The notes: generated by a model not told the origin, from the letters alone. 64,000 nucleotides of DNA from Flectobacillus sp. BAB-3569 (GCF_002270355.1 NZ_NJFZ01000009.1:310001-374000); one strand, 5' to 3'; positions 19,084-27,763 are shown, counted from the stretch's first letter. Translations and numbers: made by a program.

Positions 19084-20113
19084 AACTTTAAAAAGAGCTG
19101 AACACACGGTGTTTTGTGTGTCTGATGGACAAAAGTATTATTACGACACTCAATTTAATAGAAGAATCCCTTATTCAAGTGGACAACAGATAAAACGTTC
19201 ATTGATTGATTCGCTTTGTTCTGAAATAAAACAAACGCCATCACCTACCACATTTCTTTTTGATGTTACAAAACAAAAAGAATTAAAAGAAGGAGAGGTT
19301 TATGGTACTTGCGACCCAACTTATGCAGACCAACTATTTGGCGGTTGGATGAAAGCAGCTAAAGGAGGAAAAGACCGAACCCTTAAAAGAAGAAGTCCCT
19401 TATCAATCTCAGCGATGAGAGCATTACACCCTTTATTAGCTGGCACTTATACTGAAAATGCGTCATTTGACAGAAGCGATAGACCTAATAACTTGGTCAT
19501 TGTTCGAGATGAAAAAGGGAATGAATTAGAAGATGATGAGATTGTTGCATTTTTGGAAGGCAAAGACAGAAGTTTAAGCCGTAAATGGATTCCAGATAAT
19601 AAAAGAGCAACTGGTTTATTTGTTTCTGATATTGCTATTGATTTAAGGAGGCTTTTTTCCGTTTCGGTTAATTCATTTGAGCCTGAAATGTCAGATTCTA
19701 CTATTGAAAAACTTCGTTCAGAGGGTTGGATTGATTCAGAAAATGTATTTGGCAAATGCTTAGTAGCTCCTAAACCTCTTCGAGAAGAATGGATAAAAGG
19801 TTTGGCTAAAGCTCTTATTGATTGGAAAATAACATCTAATCAAGCCAGAACATTTAGTTTGATGGATACATTGGCTATTTCCATAAGCGATAATGCGAAT
19901 CTTATTGCAGGTAGTATTCGTGCTAAACTTTCGGAAGAAGATTCTGACAAGGCAAATCCAATTATCGACGAATCTTTGAAAGGGGTTAGTACATTTATTA
20001 CTTTACAGGCAGGCGGTTTTATCCAAACAAAAGGAGAAACATACGATGCCCTCGAAAAAGCAGAAGCCCATCTTATCCAACTTCTCTCTGATTTTGATTA
20101 CGAAAATCAATAA
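19064..20113 (+). CDS. cas7: CRISPR-associated Cascade backbone protein Cas7, start codon unclear
   Basis: From GTG 19109 the frame codes for 334 residues with Cas7 features: DGQKYYYD, then RIPYSSGQQIKRSLID. Conserved-looking sequence continues upstream in frame (TTIYIRTLKRAEHTVFCVSD) to a stop at 19055, and no ATG, GTG or TTG lies in that extension. The codon where a start is expected is ATA at 19064 (then ACA ACG ATT), inside the end of cas8. Either the start mutated from ATG to ATA, a rare start is used, or translation begins at GTG 19109 without the first strand. Cas7 units coat the crRNA spacer in Cascade. A long REP array follows instead of the next cas gene. Confidence 0.78.
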   Translation: MTTIYIRTLKRAEHTVFCVSDGQKYYYDTQFNRRIPYSSGQQIKRSLIDSLCSEIKQTPSPTTFLFDVTKQKELKEGEVYGTCDPTYADQLFGGWMKAAKGGKDRTLKRRSPLSISAMRALHPLLAGTYTENASFDRSDRPNNLVIVRDEKGNELEDDEIVAFLEGKDRSLSRKWIPDNKRATGLFVSDIAIDLRRLFSVSVNSFEPEMSDSTIEKLRSEGWIDSENVFGKCLVAPKPLREEWIKGLAKALIDWKITSNQARTFSLMDTLAISISDNANLIAGSIRAKLSEEDSDKANPIIDESLKGVSTFITLQAGGFIQTKGETYDALEKAEAHLIQLLSDFDYENQ

Positions 20114-20132
20114 TGAATGAAACGAAACGTAG

Positions 20133-20152
20133 AGACGTTGCATGCAACGTCT
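20133..20152 (+). repeat. REP element in inverted orientation at the array border
   Basis: A perfect 20-base palindrome AGACGTTGCATGCAACGTCT preceded by GTAG at 20129-20132. All 13 following copies face the other way (CTAC or a variant after the palindrome), so this one forms the opposite border of the array, 20 bases after the cas7 stop. Confidence 0.8.
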
Positions 20153-20208
20153 TCAAACCAAATTAGAATTATGGATATAAATTAGATCTCTAGGTATGGA
20201 CATTCTTT

Positions 20209-21444
20209 AGACGTTACATGTAACGTCTCTACGTTATATATTGAAAGGTTTTTGTGTGGATGTGTTATGTATGGTTGTTGGTTTCAATATCTCTATGTAT
20301 CGACATTCTTTAGGCGTTACATGTAACGTCTCTACGTTAGACATTGCAGGGTTTTTGTGTGGATGATTATGTATGATTGTTGGTTTCAATATCGCTAGGT
20401 ATGGACATTCTTTAGACGTTACATGTAACGTCTCTACGTTAGACATTGCAGGGTTTTTGTGTGGATGATTTATGTATGATTGTTGGTTTCAATATCTCTA
20501 GGTATGGACATTCTTTAGACGTTACATGTAACGTCTCTACGTTATATATTGAAAGGTTTTTGTGTGGATGATTTATGTATGATTGTTGGATTCAATATCG
20601 CTAGGTATCGACATTTTTAGACGTTACATGTAAGGTCTCTACAAGTTTTACATTGCAAGGTTTTTGTGTGGATGTGTTATGTATGGTTGTTGGTTTCAAT
20701 ATCTCTATGTATCGATATTTTTAGACGTTACATTTAAGGTCTCTATGTTATATATTGCAAGGTTTATGTGTTGTTGGTTTCAATATCTCTAGGTATCGAC
20801 ATTTTTAGACGTTACATGTAAGGTCTCTACGTTAGACATTGCAGGGTTTTTGTGTGGATGATTTATGTATGATTGTTGGATTCAATATCTCTAGGTATCG
20901 ACATTTTTAGACGTTACATGTAAGGTCTCTACAAGTTTTACATTGCAAGGTTTTTGTGTGGATGTGTTATGTATGGTTGTTGGTTTCAATATCTCTATGT
21001 ATCGATATTTTTAGACGTTACATTTAAGGTCTCTATGTTATATATTGCAAGGTTTATGTGTGGAGATGTTATGTATGGTTGTTGGTTTCAATATCTCTAT
21101 GTATCGACATTCTTTAGACGTTAAGTGTAACGTCTCTACGTTAGATTTTGCAAGGTCTTTGTGTGAATATGTTATGCATGATTGTTGGATTCAGTATCTC
21201 TGTGTATGGATATTCTTTAGACGTTACATGTAACGTCTCTACGTTAGATTTTGCAAGGTTTATGTGTGAATATGTTATGCATGATTGTTGGATTCAGTAT
21301 CTCTGTGTATGGATATTCTTTAGACGTTACATGTAAGGTCTCTACGTTATATATTGCAAGGTTTATGTGTAGAGATGTTATGCATGGTTGTTGGTTTCAA
21401 TATCTCTAGGTATCGACACTCTTTAGACGTTACATGTAACGTCT
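20209..21444 (-). repeat. Array of 13 REP palindromes, about 103-bp period
   Basis: Palindromes with consensus AGACGTTACATGTAACGTCT start at 20209, 20312, 20414, 20517, 20619, 20723, 20807, 20909, 21013, 21116, 21219, 21322 and 21425. Most are followed by CTCTAC, i.e. GTAG next to the palindrome on the minus strand, the tetranucleotide mark of RAYT-recognised REPs. Spacers of about 83 bp are also alike (GGTTTTTGTGTGGATG, GATTGTTGG, TTTCAATATC). One unit is short (84 bp). About 215 bp at 20555-20771 recurs almost exactly at 20845-21061, so the array grew by segmental duplication. Short frames across it are not genes. Confidence 0.92.
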
Positions 21445-21476
21445 CTACAAGTTTTACATTTATAAATTTGGAAAAT

Positions 21477-22025
21477 ATGGCTTTATTCAAAAACAAATAT
21501 CGAATAGAATCTACACGGCTAACTTCTTGGAATTATAATGGAGAAGGAATGTATTTTGTTACCATTTGTACTAAAAATCGAGAGCATTTCTTTGGAGAAT
21601 GTAAGGATAAAAAAATGAAATTATCTAGTATAGGAGCTTTGATACAGGGATTTTGGTACCAAATTCCTAAACATTTTCCTCATGTAACCTTAGGTGAATT
21701 TATTGTAATGCCTAATCACATCCATGGAATAATTGATATTGGGGTGTTGAAAGAATCCAAAGAAAAGGCAGTTAACGATGTCAAAAAACAAACAAAGTTT
21801 TACCAATCTATTGCTCCCAAGGCGAGTGGTGTACCAGTTGTCATTCGTTCTTTCAAATCGGTATGTACTAAGCATATCAATGAAATATTTCCCTCATTGG
21901 GTTTTGCTTGGCAGGAACGTTACTGGGAACATATTATTAAAGACGTAGATAGTTTTCAAAAAATCTCAAATTATATTTATTCCAACCCTGATAGTTGGGA
22001 AGATGATAAATTCTTTTTACCATGA
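21477..22025 (+). CDS. REP-associated tyrosine transposase (RAYT)
   Basis: A 182-residue Y1/HUH single-strand transposase related to IS200/IS605 TnpA. The HUH motif is MPNHIHGII (about residues 80-88). Tyr candidates for catalysis are in YWEHIIKD and NYIYSNP near the C-terminus. ATG 21477 is chosen because upstream sequence of this frame is REP array. It lies 33 bases after the last REP and overlaps the cas4 start by 4 bases (ATGA), so cas4 translation may depend on it. The enzyme probably recognises the GTAG-marked palindromes beside it. It appears intact. Confidence 0.9.
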   Translation: MALFKNKYRIESTRLTSWNYNGEGMYFVTICTKNREHFFGECKDKKMKLSSIGALIQGFWYQIPKHFPHVTLGEFIVMPNHIHGIIDIGVLKESKEKAVNDVKKQTKFYQSIAPKASGVPVVIRSFKSVCTKHINEIFPSLGFAWQERYWEHIIKDVDSFQKISNYIYSNPDSWEDDKFFLP

Positions 22026-22561
22026 ACATCAACGCTACGCTTATCAACTACTATCATCTTTGTCATCGAAAACTTTGGCTTCATGCCAACGGTATTACGA
22101 TGGAACATACTTCTGATGTGGTTTATGAAGGTAAACTTATTGGGGAAGAAAGCTATCCGCAGCGAGCGGAGAAAAACCAAGAATTAGAAATTTTGGCAGA
22201 GTTGGATGGTGGTATTCGAGCTTCGGCAAAGATAGACTTTTTTGATGCTCAGAAAGGGATTGTCCATGAGACTAAGAAGTCGGATGCCAAGGAAAGAGCC
22301 CATGTGGCTCAGGTAAAATTTTATCTCTTTTTATTAAGAAAAAATGGTATTCCTGCACATTGTGGCATTATCGAATACCCAAAACTTCGAACTACCGAAC
22401 GGGTTGAATTGCCTGATGATGAAATGTCTGAAATCGAAAATTGGATAAAAGATGTTTCTGAGATTATTCATCGAGAAGTCTGTCCTCCCAAACTATCTAT
22501 ATCCAAATGTCGTTCATGTAGCTATTTTGATTTTTGTTGGTCTGGTGAAGTAGAAGAATAA
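22022..22561 (+). CDS. cas4: CRISPR-associated exonuclease Cas4
   Basis: A 179-residue RecB-type nuclease with an Fe-S cluster. Cys14 (YHLCHRKLWL) and the C-terminal CRSCSYFDFC give four cysteines for a 4Fe-4S cluster. The RecB nuclease core is ASAKIDFFD followed by VHETKKSD. Cas4 selects PAM-containing prespacers with Cas1-Cas2. The start overlaps the RAYT stop (ATGA), and cas1 begins 37 bases after its stop. No lesion is seen. Confidence 0.92.
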   Translation: MNINATLINYYHLCHRKLWLHANGITMEHTSDVVYEGKLIGEESYPQRAEKNQELEILAELDGGIRASAKIDFFDAQKGIVHETKKSDAKERAHVAQVKFYLFLLRKNGIPAHCGIIEYPKLRTTERVELPDDEMSEIENWIKDVSEIIHREVCPPKLSISKCRSCSYFDFCWSGEVEE

Positions 22562-22598
22562 CATCGTTTGAACACCACAATATAAACCGTTTGATATC

Positions 22599-23602
22599 AT
22601 GAAAAAATCCTATTACCTCTTTAATCCTGGACGCATGAGCCGTAAGGATAATACGCTGTATTTTACCCCTGTAGATGAACACGGAAACGAAGGTCAAGTT
22701 CGCCCAATACCTGTTGAGTCGGTAGATAATTTGTATTGTTTTGGAAGTTTGGATGCCAATAGTGCCTTGTTTAATTTTATGGGTAAAAACCATATATCGG
22801 TACATTTTTTGATTATTATGAGCACTACACTGGCTCATTTATGTCTAAAGATTACCTGTTGGCTGGCAAAATGCAAGTAGAGCAAACCAAGCACTATATT
22901 TCTGATAAAAAACGAATGGTTATTGCCCAGACCTTGATTAATGGAGCGGCGTTTAATATGAGTCGTAACTTGAAATATTACCAGAGTAGAGGTAAAGATG
23001 TTACCAGTTCGTTGGAACGTATAGAAAATTACGTTTCTTTGATTGAAAGTGCCCAAAAAGTAGATGAATTAATGGGGATAGAAGGTAATATTCGTCAGGC
23101 GTATTATGATGCTTTTGATACGATAATCAATGATTTTGAGATGGGAAATCGCAGTAAAAAACCACCTAAAAATGAAGTGAATGCCTTGATTTCATTTGGC
23201 AATATGATGTGTTATACGATGTGTTTGGACCAAATTTATCATACACAACTGAATCCTACGATTAGTTTTTTGCATGAACCAGGCGTTCGACGATATTCAT
23301 TGGCATTGGATATTTCGGAGATATTCAAACCATTGTTGGTAGATAGAACCATTTTTAGTGTATTGAATAAAAAGCAAATACAAGCGAATGATTTTCGACA
23401 AGATACCAACAGATGTGTATTGAAAGATAGCGCCAAGAAGGTATTTGTCCAAGCATTCGACGAACGATTAAAAGAGACATTTAAACATCGAACATTAGGA
23501 CGTAACGTTAGCTACAAGCACTTGGTAAAGTTAGAGTGTTATAAACTCAGCAAGCATATTTTGGGAATAGAGACTTACAAGCCGTTTAAAATGATGTGGT
23601 AG
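22599..23602 (+). pseudogene. cas1: cas1 integrase with a -1 shift at a T6 run
   Basis: Two overlapping frames together encode a full Cas1 of about 334 residues. The first (from ATG 22599) gives MKKSYYLFNPG to GKNHISVHF. The second continues as DYYEHYTGSFMSKDYLLAGK to GIETYKPFKMMW. The shift maps to six T at 22805-22810. Read in zero frame this is T TTT TTG, a -1 slippery heptamer, and slipping back one base gives exactly HFFDYYEH. The metal ligands are all in the second part: Glu in GIEGNIRQAYY, His in FLHEPGVRRY and Asp in LALDISE. It is either a 1-base deletion or a slippage-decoded gene. Confidence 0.88.
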
Positions 23603-23670
23603 TATCAACTAGTGGCTTGTGAATGAGTGGCTTAGTGGATAAAGTTGATGAAATTAAAACATTGATTGAT

Positions 23671-23934
23671 ATGTATGTGATTTTGGTGTATGATATGGGA
23701 GAAAAGCGAGTAAGCAAAATGATGAAACATTGCCGAAAGTATTTAAACTGGATTCAAAATTCGGTATTTGAGGGGGAAATTACGGAGGTAAAATTGAAGG
23801 AATTAGAGATAGGTGCACGAAAAATCATGAACGAAAATGAAGATAGTTTGATTATCTTTAAGAGCAGGAATGAGCGTTGGCTTGACAAGCAAATAATAGG
23901 AGTAGAGCGTATGAGTACAGATAATTTTTTATGA
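23671..23934 (+). CDS. cas2: CRISPR-associated protein Cas2
   Basis: An 87-residue ferredoxin-fold protein starting MYVILVYDMGEKRVSKM, the standard Cas2 opening with the Asp of strand 1 at position 8. An ATG at 23623 in the same frame would add 16 atypical residues, so 23671 is preferred. Cas2 bridges two Cas1 dimers in the spacer integration complex. It is followed by the leader and the array. Confidence 0.9.
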   Translation: MYVILVYDMGEKRVSKMMKHCRKYLNWIQNSVFEGEITEVKLKELEIGARKIMNENEDSLIIFKSRNERWLDKQIIGVERMSTDNFL

Positions 23935-24149
23935 CGTATAATGATATACGCAAGTCGTCGAGTCTCATAAAGTTCATTGAAATCCTGAAATTTTATCAAT
24001 CAAAGGGAGAGTTTTTGGAGTTAAGTTTCTGATAATCAATAGTCGTCGATGTACGGGGTAAATCCTATCATTACACATCGACGATTTTTTTCTAGTTTTT
24101 TCGAGGAAAAAAGTGTTATTTTATCAAATCAAGGCCATTTTTCAAACGG
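23935..24149 (+). promoter_or_regulatory. CRISPR leader region
   Basis: This A/T-rich 215-base gap lies between cas2 and the first intact repeat, the normal place for the leader with the array promoter and integration signals. The first three repeats next to it are identical while distant ones decay, which fits a leader at this end. No exact promoter is identified. Confidence 0.55.
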
Positions 24150-24638
24150 CTTTTAATCGTACCATTTAGGAATTGAAACTATTCGAGCTATTGTGAGAAA
24201 CCAAACCAATGATTTTCTTTTAATCGTACCATTTAGGAATTGAAACAAAGAATAATTACTACTTTTGATTTGAATAGGATCCTTTTAATCGTACCATTTA
24301 GGAATTGAAACTTTTAGAACCATACCTTTTTTCAATTTCTTTTTGTACCTTTAATCGTACCATACAGGAATTGAAACACCAATTTTGATTCCGATTTTTT
24401 CCATATATTCCCTTTCATCGTAGCATGTAGGAATTCAACTATGAGCAACTTGATTCAGCAAATACGACTATTGACCGTGTAATCGTACCACGTAGGAATT
24501 GAAACAAATTATTTGAATCAATTCTTGTTACAAATTCGGGTCTTTTATTCGTGTTATATAGGAATTGGAATAACATTCGTACGTTCATTTTGTGGATGCT
24601 CCACGAAGTCTTTAATCGTACTATTATAAATAGAATAT
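24150..24638 (+). CRISPR. CRISPR array, 8 repeats and 7 spacers, mostly decayed
   Basis: The 30-base repeat starts CTTTTAATCGTACC and ends TTTAGGAATTGAAAC. Copies: 24150, 24217, 24282 (identical), 24348 (CC at the start, ACA in place of TTT), 24411 (several changes), 24476 (changed first bases, CG for TT), 24542 (heavily changed) and 24609 (barely recognisable). Spacers are 33-37 bases: 24180-24216, 24247-24281, 24312-24347, 24378-24410, 24441-24475, 24506-24541, 24572-24608. The GAAAC end is typical of type I-B and III repeats. Five of eight repeats differ from the consensus, so only the leader-proximal units look functional. Confidence 0.93.
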
Positions 24639-24715
24639 TAAATGACTTTGAATTCTTTCAGAGTTATTTAGCGAAAAAGTACATAATGTGTTTGTTTGCT
24701 AACCGAACATTTAGC

Positions 24716-24738
24716 CTATTTGTATAATAAACAAATAG
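24716..24738. promoter_or_regulatory. Possible operator upstream of a small HTH gene pair
   Basis: CTATTTGT, a 7-base A/T spacer and ACAAATAG form a perfect 8-bp inverted repeat that ends 11 bases before the ATG at 24750. Its position fits an autoregulatory operator bound by the HTH product of the second gene. This is inference. Confidence 0.4.
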
Positions 24739-24749
24739 ACAAACAGAAT

Positions 24750-24905
24750 ATGAAAGAACAGATTATTAAAGCACTTGAGGAGTCAAAAGAAAGTCTTTAT
24801 AGGAGGCTAGAAGAGGAAATAAAAAAACTCTCTGATGACGAAATCAATAACTATCTAGACTCAATTCTGAAAATCAATCAAATGATTGAAGAACTCAAAC
24901 TATAA
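24750..24905 (+). CDS. Small coiled-coil protein of unknown function
   Basis: A 51-residue, highly charged, all-helical product (many Glu, Lys and Leu in heptad-like spacing, e.g. LYRRLEEEIKKL). ATG 24750 is chosen over 24696 because the extra residues overlap the palindrome and look noncoding. I do not recognise a family. It overlaps or abuts the next gene and lies directly behind the CRISPR array, so the two may be a small regulatory or toxin-antitoxin-like pair. Function is not known. Confidence 0.5.
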   Translation: MKEQIIKALEESKESLYRRLEEEIKKLSDDEINNYLDSILKINQMIEELKL

Positions 24906-24930
24906 AAAGGCGAAAGCCCAATTAAAGATA

Positions 24931-25200
24931 ATGATAGAAATCTCTGGCGTTAAAACTGATGATCTTCTTAATCAAGCTAAAGAGCTAATTGAGAATGCAA
25001 AGAATTTTCTAATTTTAGAGGGGAAAATTATCGAATTAAGTGACTGGCTTACAATAAAAAACTATTGTAAAAAGTACGCTATAGCGGATGAGTCTGTTGT
25101 CACAAATTGGATTCGGCGAGGAATTATACCAGAGGATGATATTCGTGTATTTCCAGAGTTTAATAGTATTAGATTGGTAAGAGATAAAAAGTATAAATAG
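24931..25200 (+). CDS. Small HTH-like protein of unknown function
   Basis: An 89-residue product from ATG 24931; a TTG at 24886 would overlap the preceding gene by 20 bases and give 104 residues. The C-terminal half (LTIKNYCKKYAIADESVVTN, then WIRRGIIPEDDIRVFPEFN) resembles an excisionase/MerR-type helix-turn-helix, where IADESVVTNWIRRG would be the recognition part. The N-terminal half is helical. It is the second of two small genes and may bind the inverted repeat at 24716. Confidence 0.6.
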   Translation: MIEISGVKTDDLLNQAKELIENAKNFLILEGKIIELSDWLTIKNYCKKYAIADESVVTNWIRRGIIPEDDIRVFPEFNSIRLVRDKKYK

Positions 25201-25348
25201 ATCTTATCATAGTCTATATTTTAACCACCCTGTCTTTATCTGTAAAATTTTGTTCCATCTGAAGGCTCAGAGTCAATGTCGCAAATTTTAGAAGAATTAG
25301 TTTAAATACTTTTATTTACGGGTTGTCTTAATCTCATATACCTAAGAC

Positions 25349-25397
25349 AATCCCCGCAGACTTGGTTTCCTCTGGTCGGTTGCGGGGATTAATTTTT
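25349..25397 (+). terminator. Terminator hairpin AATCCCCGCA / TGCGGGGATT
   Basis: A perfect 10-bp G/C-rich stem with a 22-base loop followed by AATTTTT on the plus strand. It ends the small HTH pair and abuts the 3' end of the convergent GH28 gene. Confidence 0.75.
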
Positions 25398-26760
25398 ACT
25401 CTGATTTGAAATTGCTTACATTTTCATGTTTAGATGGCTGGTCAATAACTTTGGTGGCTTTTACCGATTTGAGTCGGACGTTCTCTATCGGTAATTCTTT
25501 TTGCCCTAATATTCTTGAAATAAACTTGACTTCTGACGCTTGAACGTTATTCAAAAATATATTTTTGATAGGGGTAAGCCTTTTTTCGAAGGTCTGTACT
25601 AAGTTACGCCATTGATACAAAACATCGGTTTCGATCCCTAATATGCCTTGGTCGATTTTTCCTGATTTTACGTTTTCTACATAAATATGATTGACATATC
25701 CACCCATTCTTTCATTGGTCTTGATAAATAACAAATGAAATAGCTTTGCGCCGTCTACTACTTCACAGTTTTGTATCCACACATTCTCGATTCCTCCTGA
25801 TAGCTCACTTCCTATGGCTACTAGTTGATGTCCATTTTTGACTAAACAATTTCTAATAATGATATTCTTTGAAGGTGTTTTTAATCTCCATCCTTCTGGA
25901 TTTCGTCCAGATTTGATTGCAATGGCGTCGTCACCTTGATCAAAAACACAGTCTTCAATCAATACATTTTGACTCATTTCGGGGTCTACGCCATCGTTGT
26001 TGTGCCCGTGTGCGTACACGTTGACTTTACGAATGATAACGTTTTTACATAGGTAAGGGTGTATAGTCCAAAAAGGGCTATTTTGAATCGAAATTCCTTC
26101 AAGTAAAACATTTTCACAGCGATTAAATTGAATAAATTGTGGACGTAAATGTGCTGTGTCGTTCACCATTTGGCGCTGAATTACAGGAGTATAGCTGATG
26201 CCTTGCAAATACAAACGCTTGATACTTTCCATGTGGGGTTTTGGTCTGGCAAACCAGATTTTCCATGTATCCATTTGTGCTTTTACTTCTCCTTCTCCCG
26301 TAATAGCTACATTTTTGCATTGATAAGCATAAATTAAGGGCGAATAATTATAACATTCCATGCCTTCCCATGTACTATGTACAGTCGGTAAATAGTCTGC
26401 AGGATTACCCGAAAATAGGAGTGTTGCTCCTTTTTCTAGATGTAAATTGACATTGCTTTTCAAATGAATTTTGCCTGTCAGCCATTCTCCTGCGGGTACA
26501 ACAACTGTACCTCCTCCTAATTTATTTGCTTGTGTGATGGCTTTTGAAATAGCTCGAGTTGTTTTTTCTTGATTTCCTTTTTCAGCTCCAAAATCAAGAA
26601 TTGATAGTTTGGATGATTTACTAAAATTCGGGGCTTTTACACTGACTGTACCAAAAGGTGCTTTGATGGTGGTAGTGGTAAAAGGGATAGAGTTTTCTTT
26701 TTTGAAACTACATAAAAAAGATCCTACAATGAGTCCTATGACATTAATAAGGGATTTCAT
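25396..26760 (-). CDS. Glycoside hydrolase family 28 (polygalacturonase-like), secreted
   Basis: A 454-residue right-handed beta-helix enzyme that hydrolyses alpha-1,4 links of polygalacturonate or rhamnogalacturonan. The GH28 catalytic region is clear: NNDGVDPE (about residues 255-262) and DQGDDAIAIKSG (about 274-285) hold the three catalytic Asp. The helix begins with ILDFGAEKG (about 54-62). The N-terminus has a hydrophobic export signal (LINVIGLIVGSFLCSF), perhaps a lipoprotein signal, although the lipobox is imperfect. It likely works with the GH88, DUF2264 and GH43 proteins encoded at 53.6-57.7 kb. Confidence 0.9.
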   Translation of the reverse strand: MKSLINVIGLIVGSFLCSFKKENSIPFTTTTIKAPFGTVSVKAPNFSKSSKLSILDFGAEKGNQEKTTRAISKAITQANKLGGGTVVVPAGEWLTGKIHLKSNVNLHLEKGATLLFSGNPADYLPTVHSTWEGMECYNYSPLIYAYQCKNVAITGEGEVKAQMDTWKIWFARPKPHMESIKRLYLQGISYTPVIQRQMVNDTAHLRPQFIQFNRCENVLLEGISIQNSPFWTIHPYLCKNVIIRKVNVYAHGHNNDGVDPEMSQNVLIEDCVFDQGDDAIAIKSGRNPEGWRLKTPSKNIIIRNCLVKNGHQLVAIGSELSGGIENVWIQNCEVVDGAKLFHLLFIKTNERMGGYVNHIYVENVKSGKIDQGILGIETDVLYQWRNLVQTFEKRLTPIKNIFLNNVQASEVKFISRILGQKELPIENVRLKSVKATKVIDQPSKHENVSNFKSE

Positions 26761-26944
26761 ATCATTTGTGATTTATATTTTTACGAAAATAAATCCTCTG
26801 CTTAAGGTAAGCGTCCTGTTGCATGGTGTTCTACTGCTGATTCTAGGGGCTACGTAAAAATGTATCATATCTTCGGAATTTTGTATAAGCCTTGAGCCGT
26901 AGGCATCCAGTAATTTTGTCACATCAAACAAAACAATTATTCTT

Positions 26945-27763
26945 ATGTCAAAAGTGATTCTTATTACTGGTGCTTCTCGTGGGTTCGGGAAAATATGGGC
27001 AAAAGCTCTTTTAGAACAAGGTCATAACATCGTAGCTACTGCACGCAATACTGATGATTTAAACGACTTGGTCGAGGCATTCGGTTCGCAAATTTTACCA
27101 TTGCCTTTAGATGTTACCAATCGTGAACAAGTGTTGGAAACGGTCGAAAAAGCCCATAAACATTTTGGTCGTATCGACGTTCTTATCAATAATGCTGGAT
27201 ATGGTCTTTTTGGGGCTGTCGAAGAAACTACTGAAGCTGAGGCTCGCCAACAAATGGAGGTGAATTTCTTTGGGCTACTATGGGTTACTCAGGCGGTATT
27301 GCCTTATATGCGTGCCCAACAATCGGGACATATTATTCAGGTTTCTAGTGTGTTAGGGTTATTCACTTTGCCAACGCTTGGTTTGTACAATGCATCAAAA
27401 TTTGCGGTTGAAGGTTTGAGCGAAACACTGGCTACAGAAGTAAAAGCATTTGGTATCCATGTTACTTTGATTGAGCCAAATGGTTTCTCTACTGATTGGG
27501 CGGGAGCTTCTGCCGCACAAACGCAGGAAATCCCAGCTTATGATGACTTAAAAGCGGCTTTCAGAAATGGCAGTACTCCTGATAGTTATGGCAAACCCGA
27601 AGCTACCGTTGAGCCTGTACTCAATTTAATTGCTTCGACCGAACCTCCTTTGAGATTAATTTTAGGAAAAGTGGGTTATCCTATTGTAAAATCTGTGTAC
27701 GAACAACGTCTTGCTTCTTGGGAAGAAAACAAGGAGGTTAGTGCCAAAGCGCACGGACACTAG
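26945..27763 (+). CDS. Short-chain dehydrogenase/reductase
   Basis: A 272-residue classical SDR. The NAD(P)-binding motif TGASRGFG is at residues 8-15, the NNAG motif near 85, the catalytic Ser in VSSVLG (near 135), and the Tyr-Lys pair in YNASK (near 150). An oxidoreductase working in the cytoplasm on an unknown alcohol or ketone. It is followed by a quinone-oxidoreductase-like gene and an AraC regulator on the same strand, but with separate promoters probably, as the gaps are 115-180 bases. Confidence 0.92.
   Translation: MSKVILITGASRGFGKIWAKALLEQGHNIVATARNTDDLNDLVEAFGSQILPLPLDVTNREQVLETVEKAHKHFGRIDVLINNAGYGLFGAVEETTEAEARQQMEVNFFGLLWVTQAVLPYMRAQQSGHIIQVSSVLGLFTLPTLGLYNASKFAVEGLSETLATEVKAFGIHVTLIEPNGFSTDWAGASAAQTQEIPAYDDLKAAFRNGSTPDSYGKPEATVEPVLNLIASTEPPLRLILGKVGYPIVKSVYEQRLASWEENKEVSAKAHGH

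Noticed and set aside
21045-21336. Open frames inside the REP array (two of 62 codons)
   Set aside because: They are translations of the repeat unit itself, nearly the same as each other, with no protein-like composition.
24180-24608. Spacers matching other parts of this window (self-targeting)
   Set aside because: No long match was noticed by eye; a database search is needed for any target.
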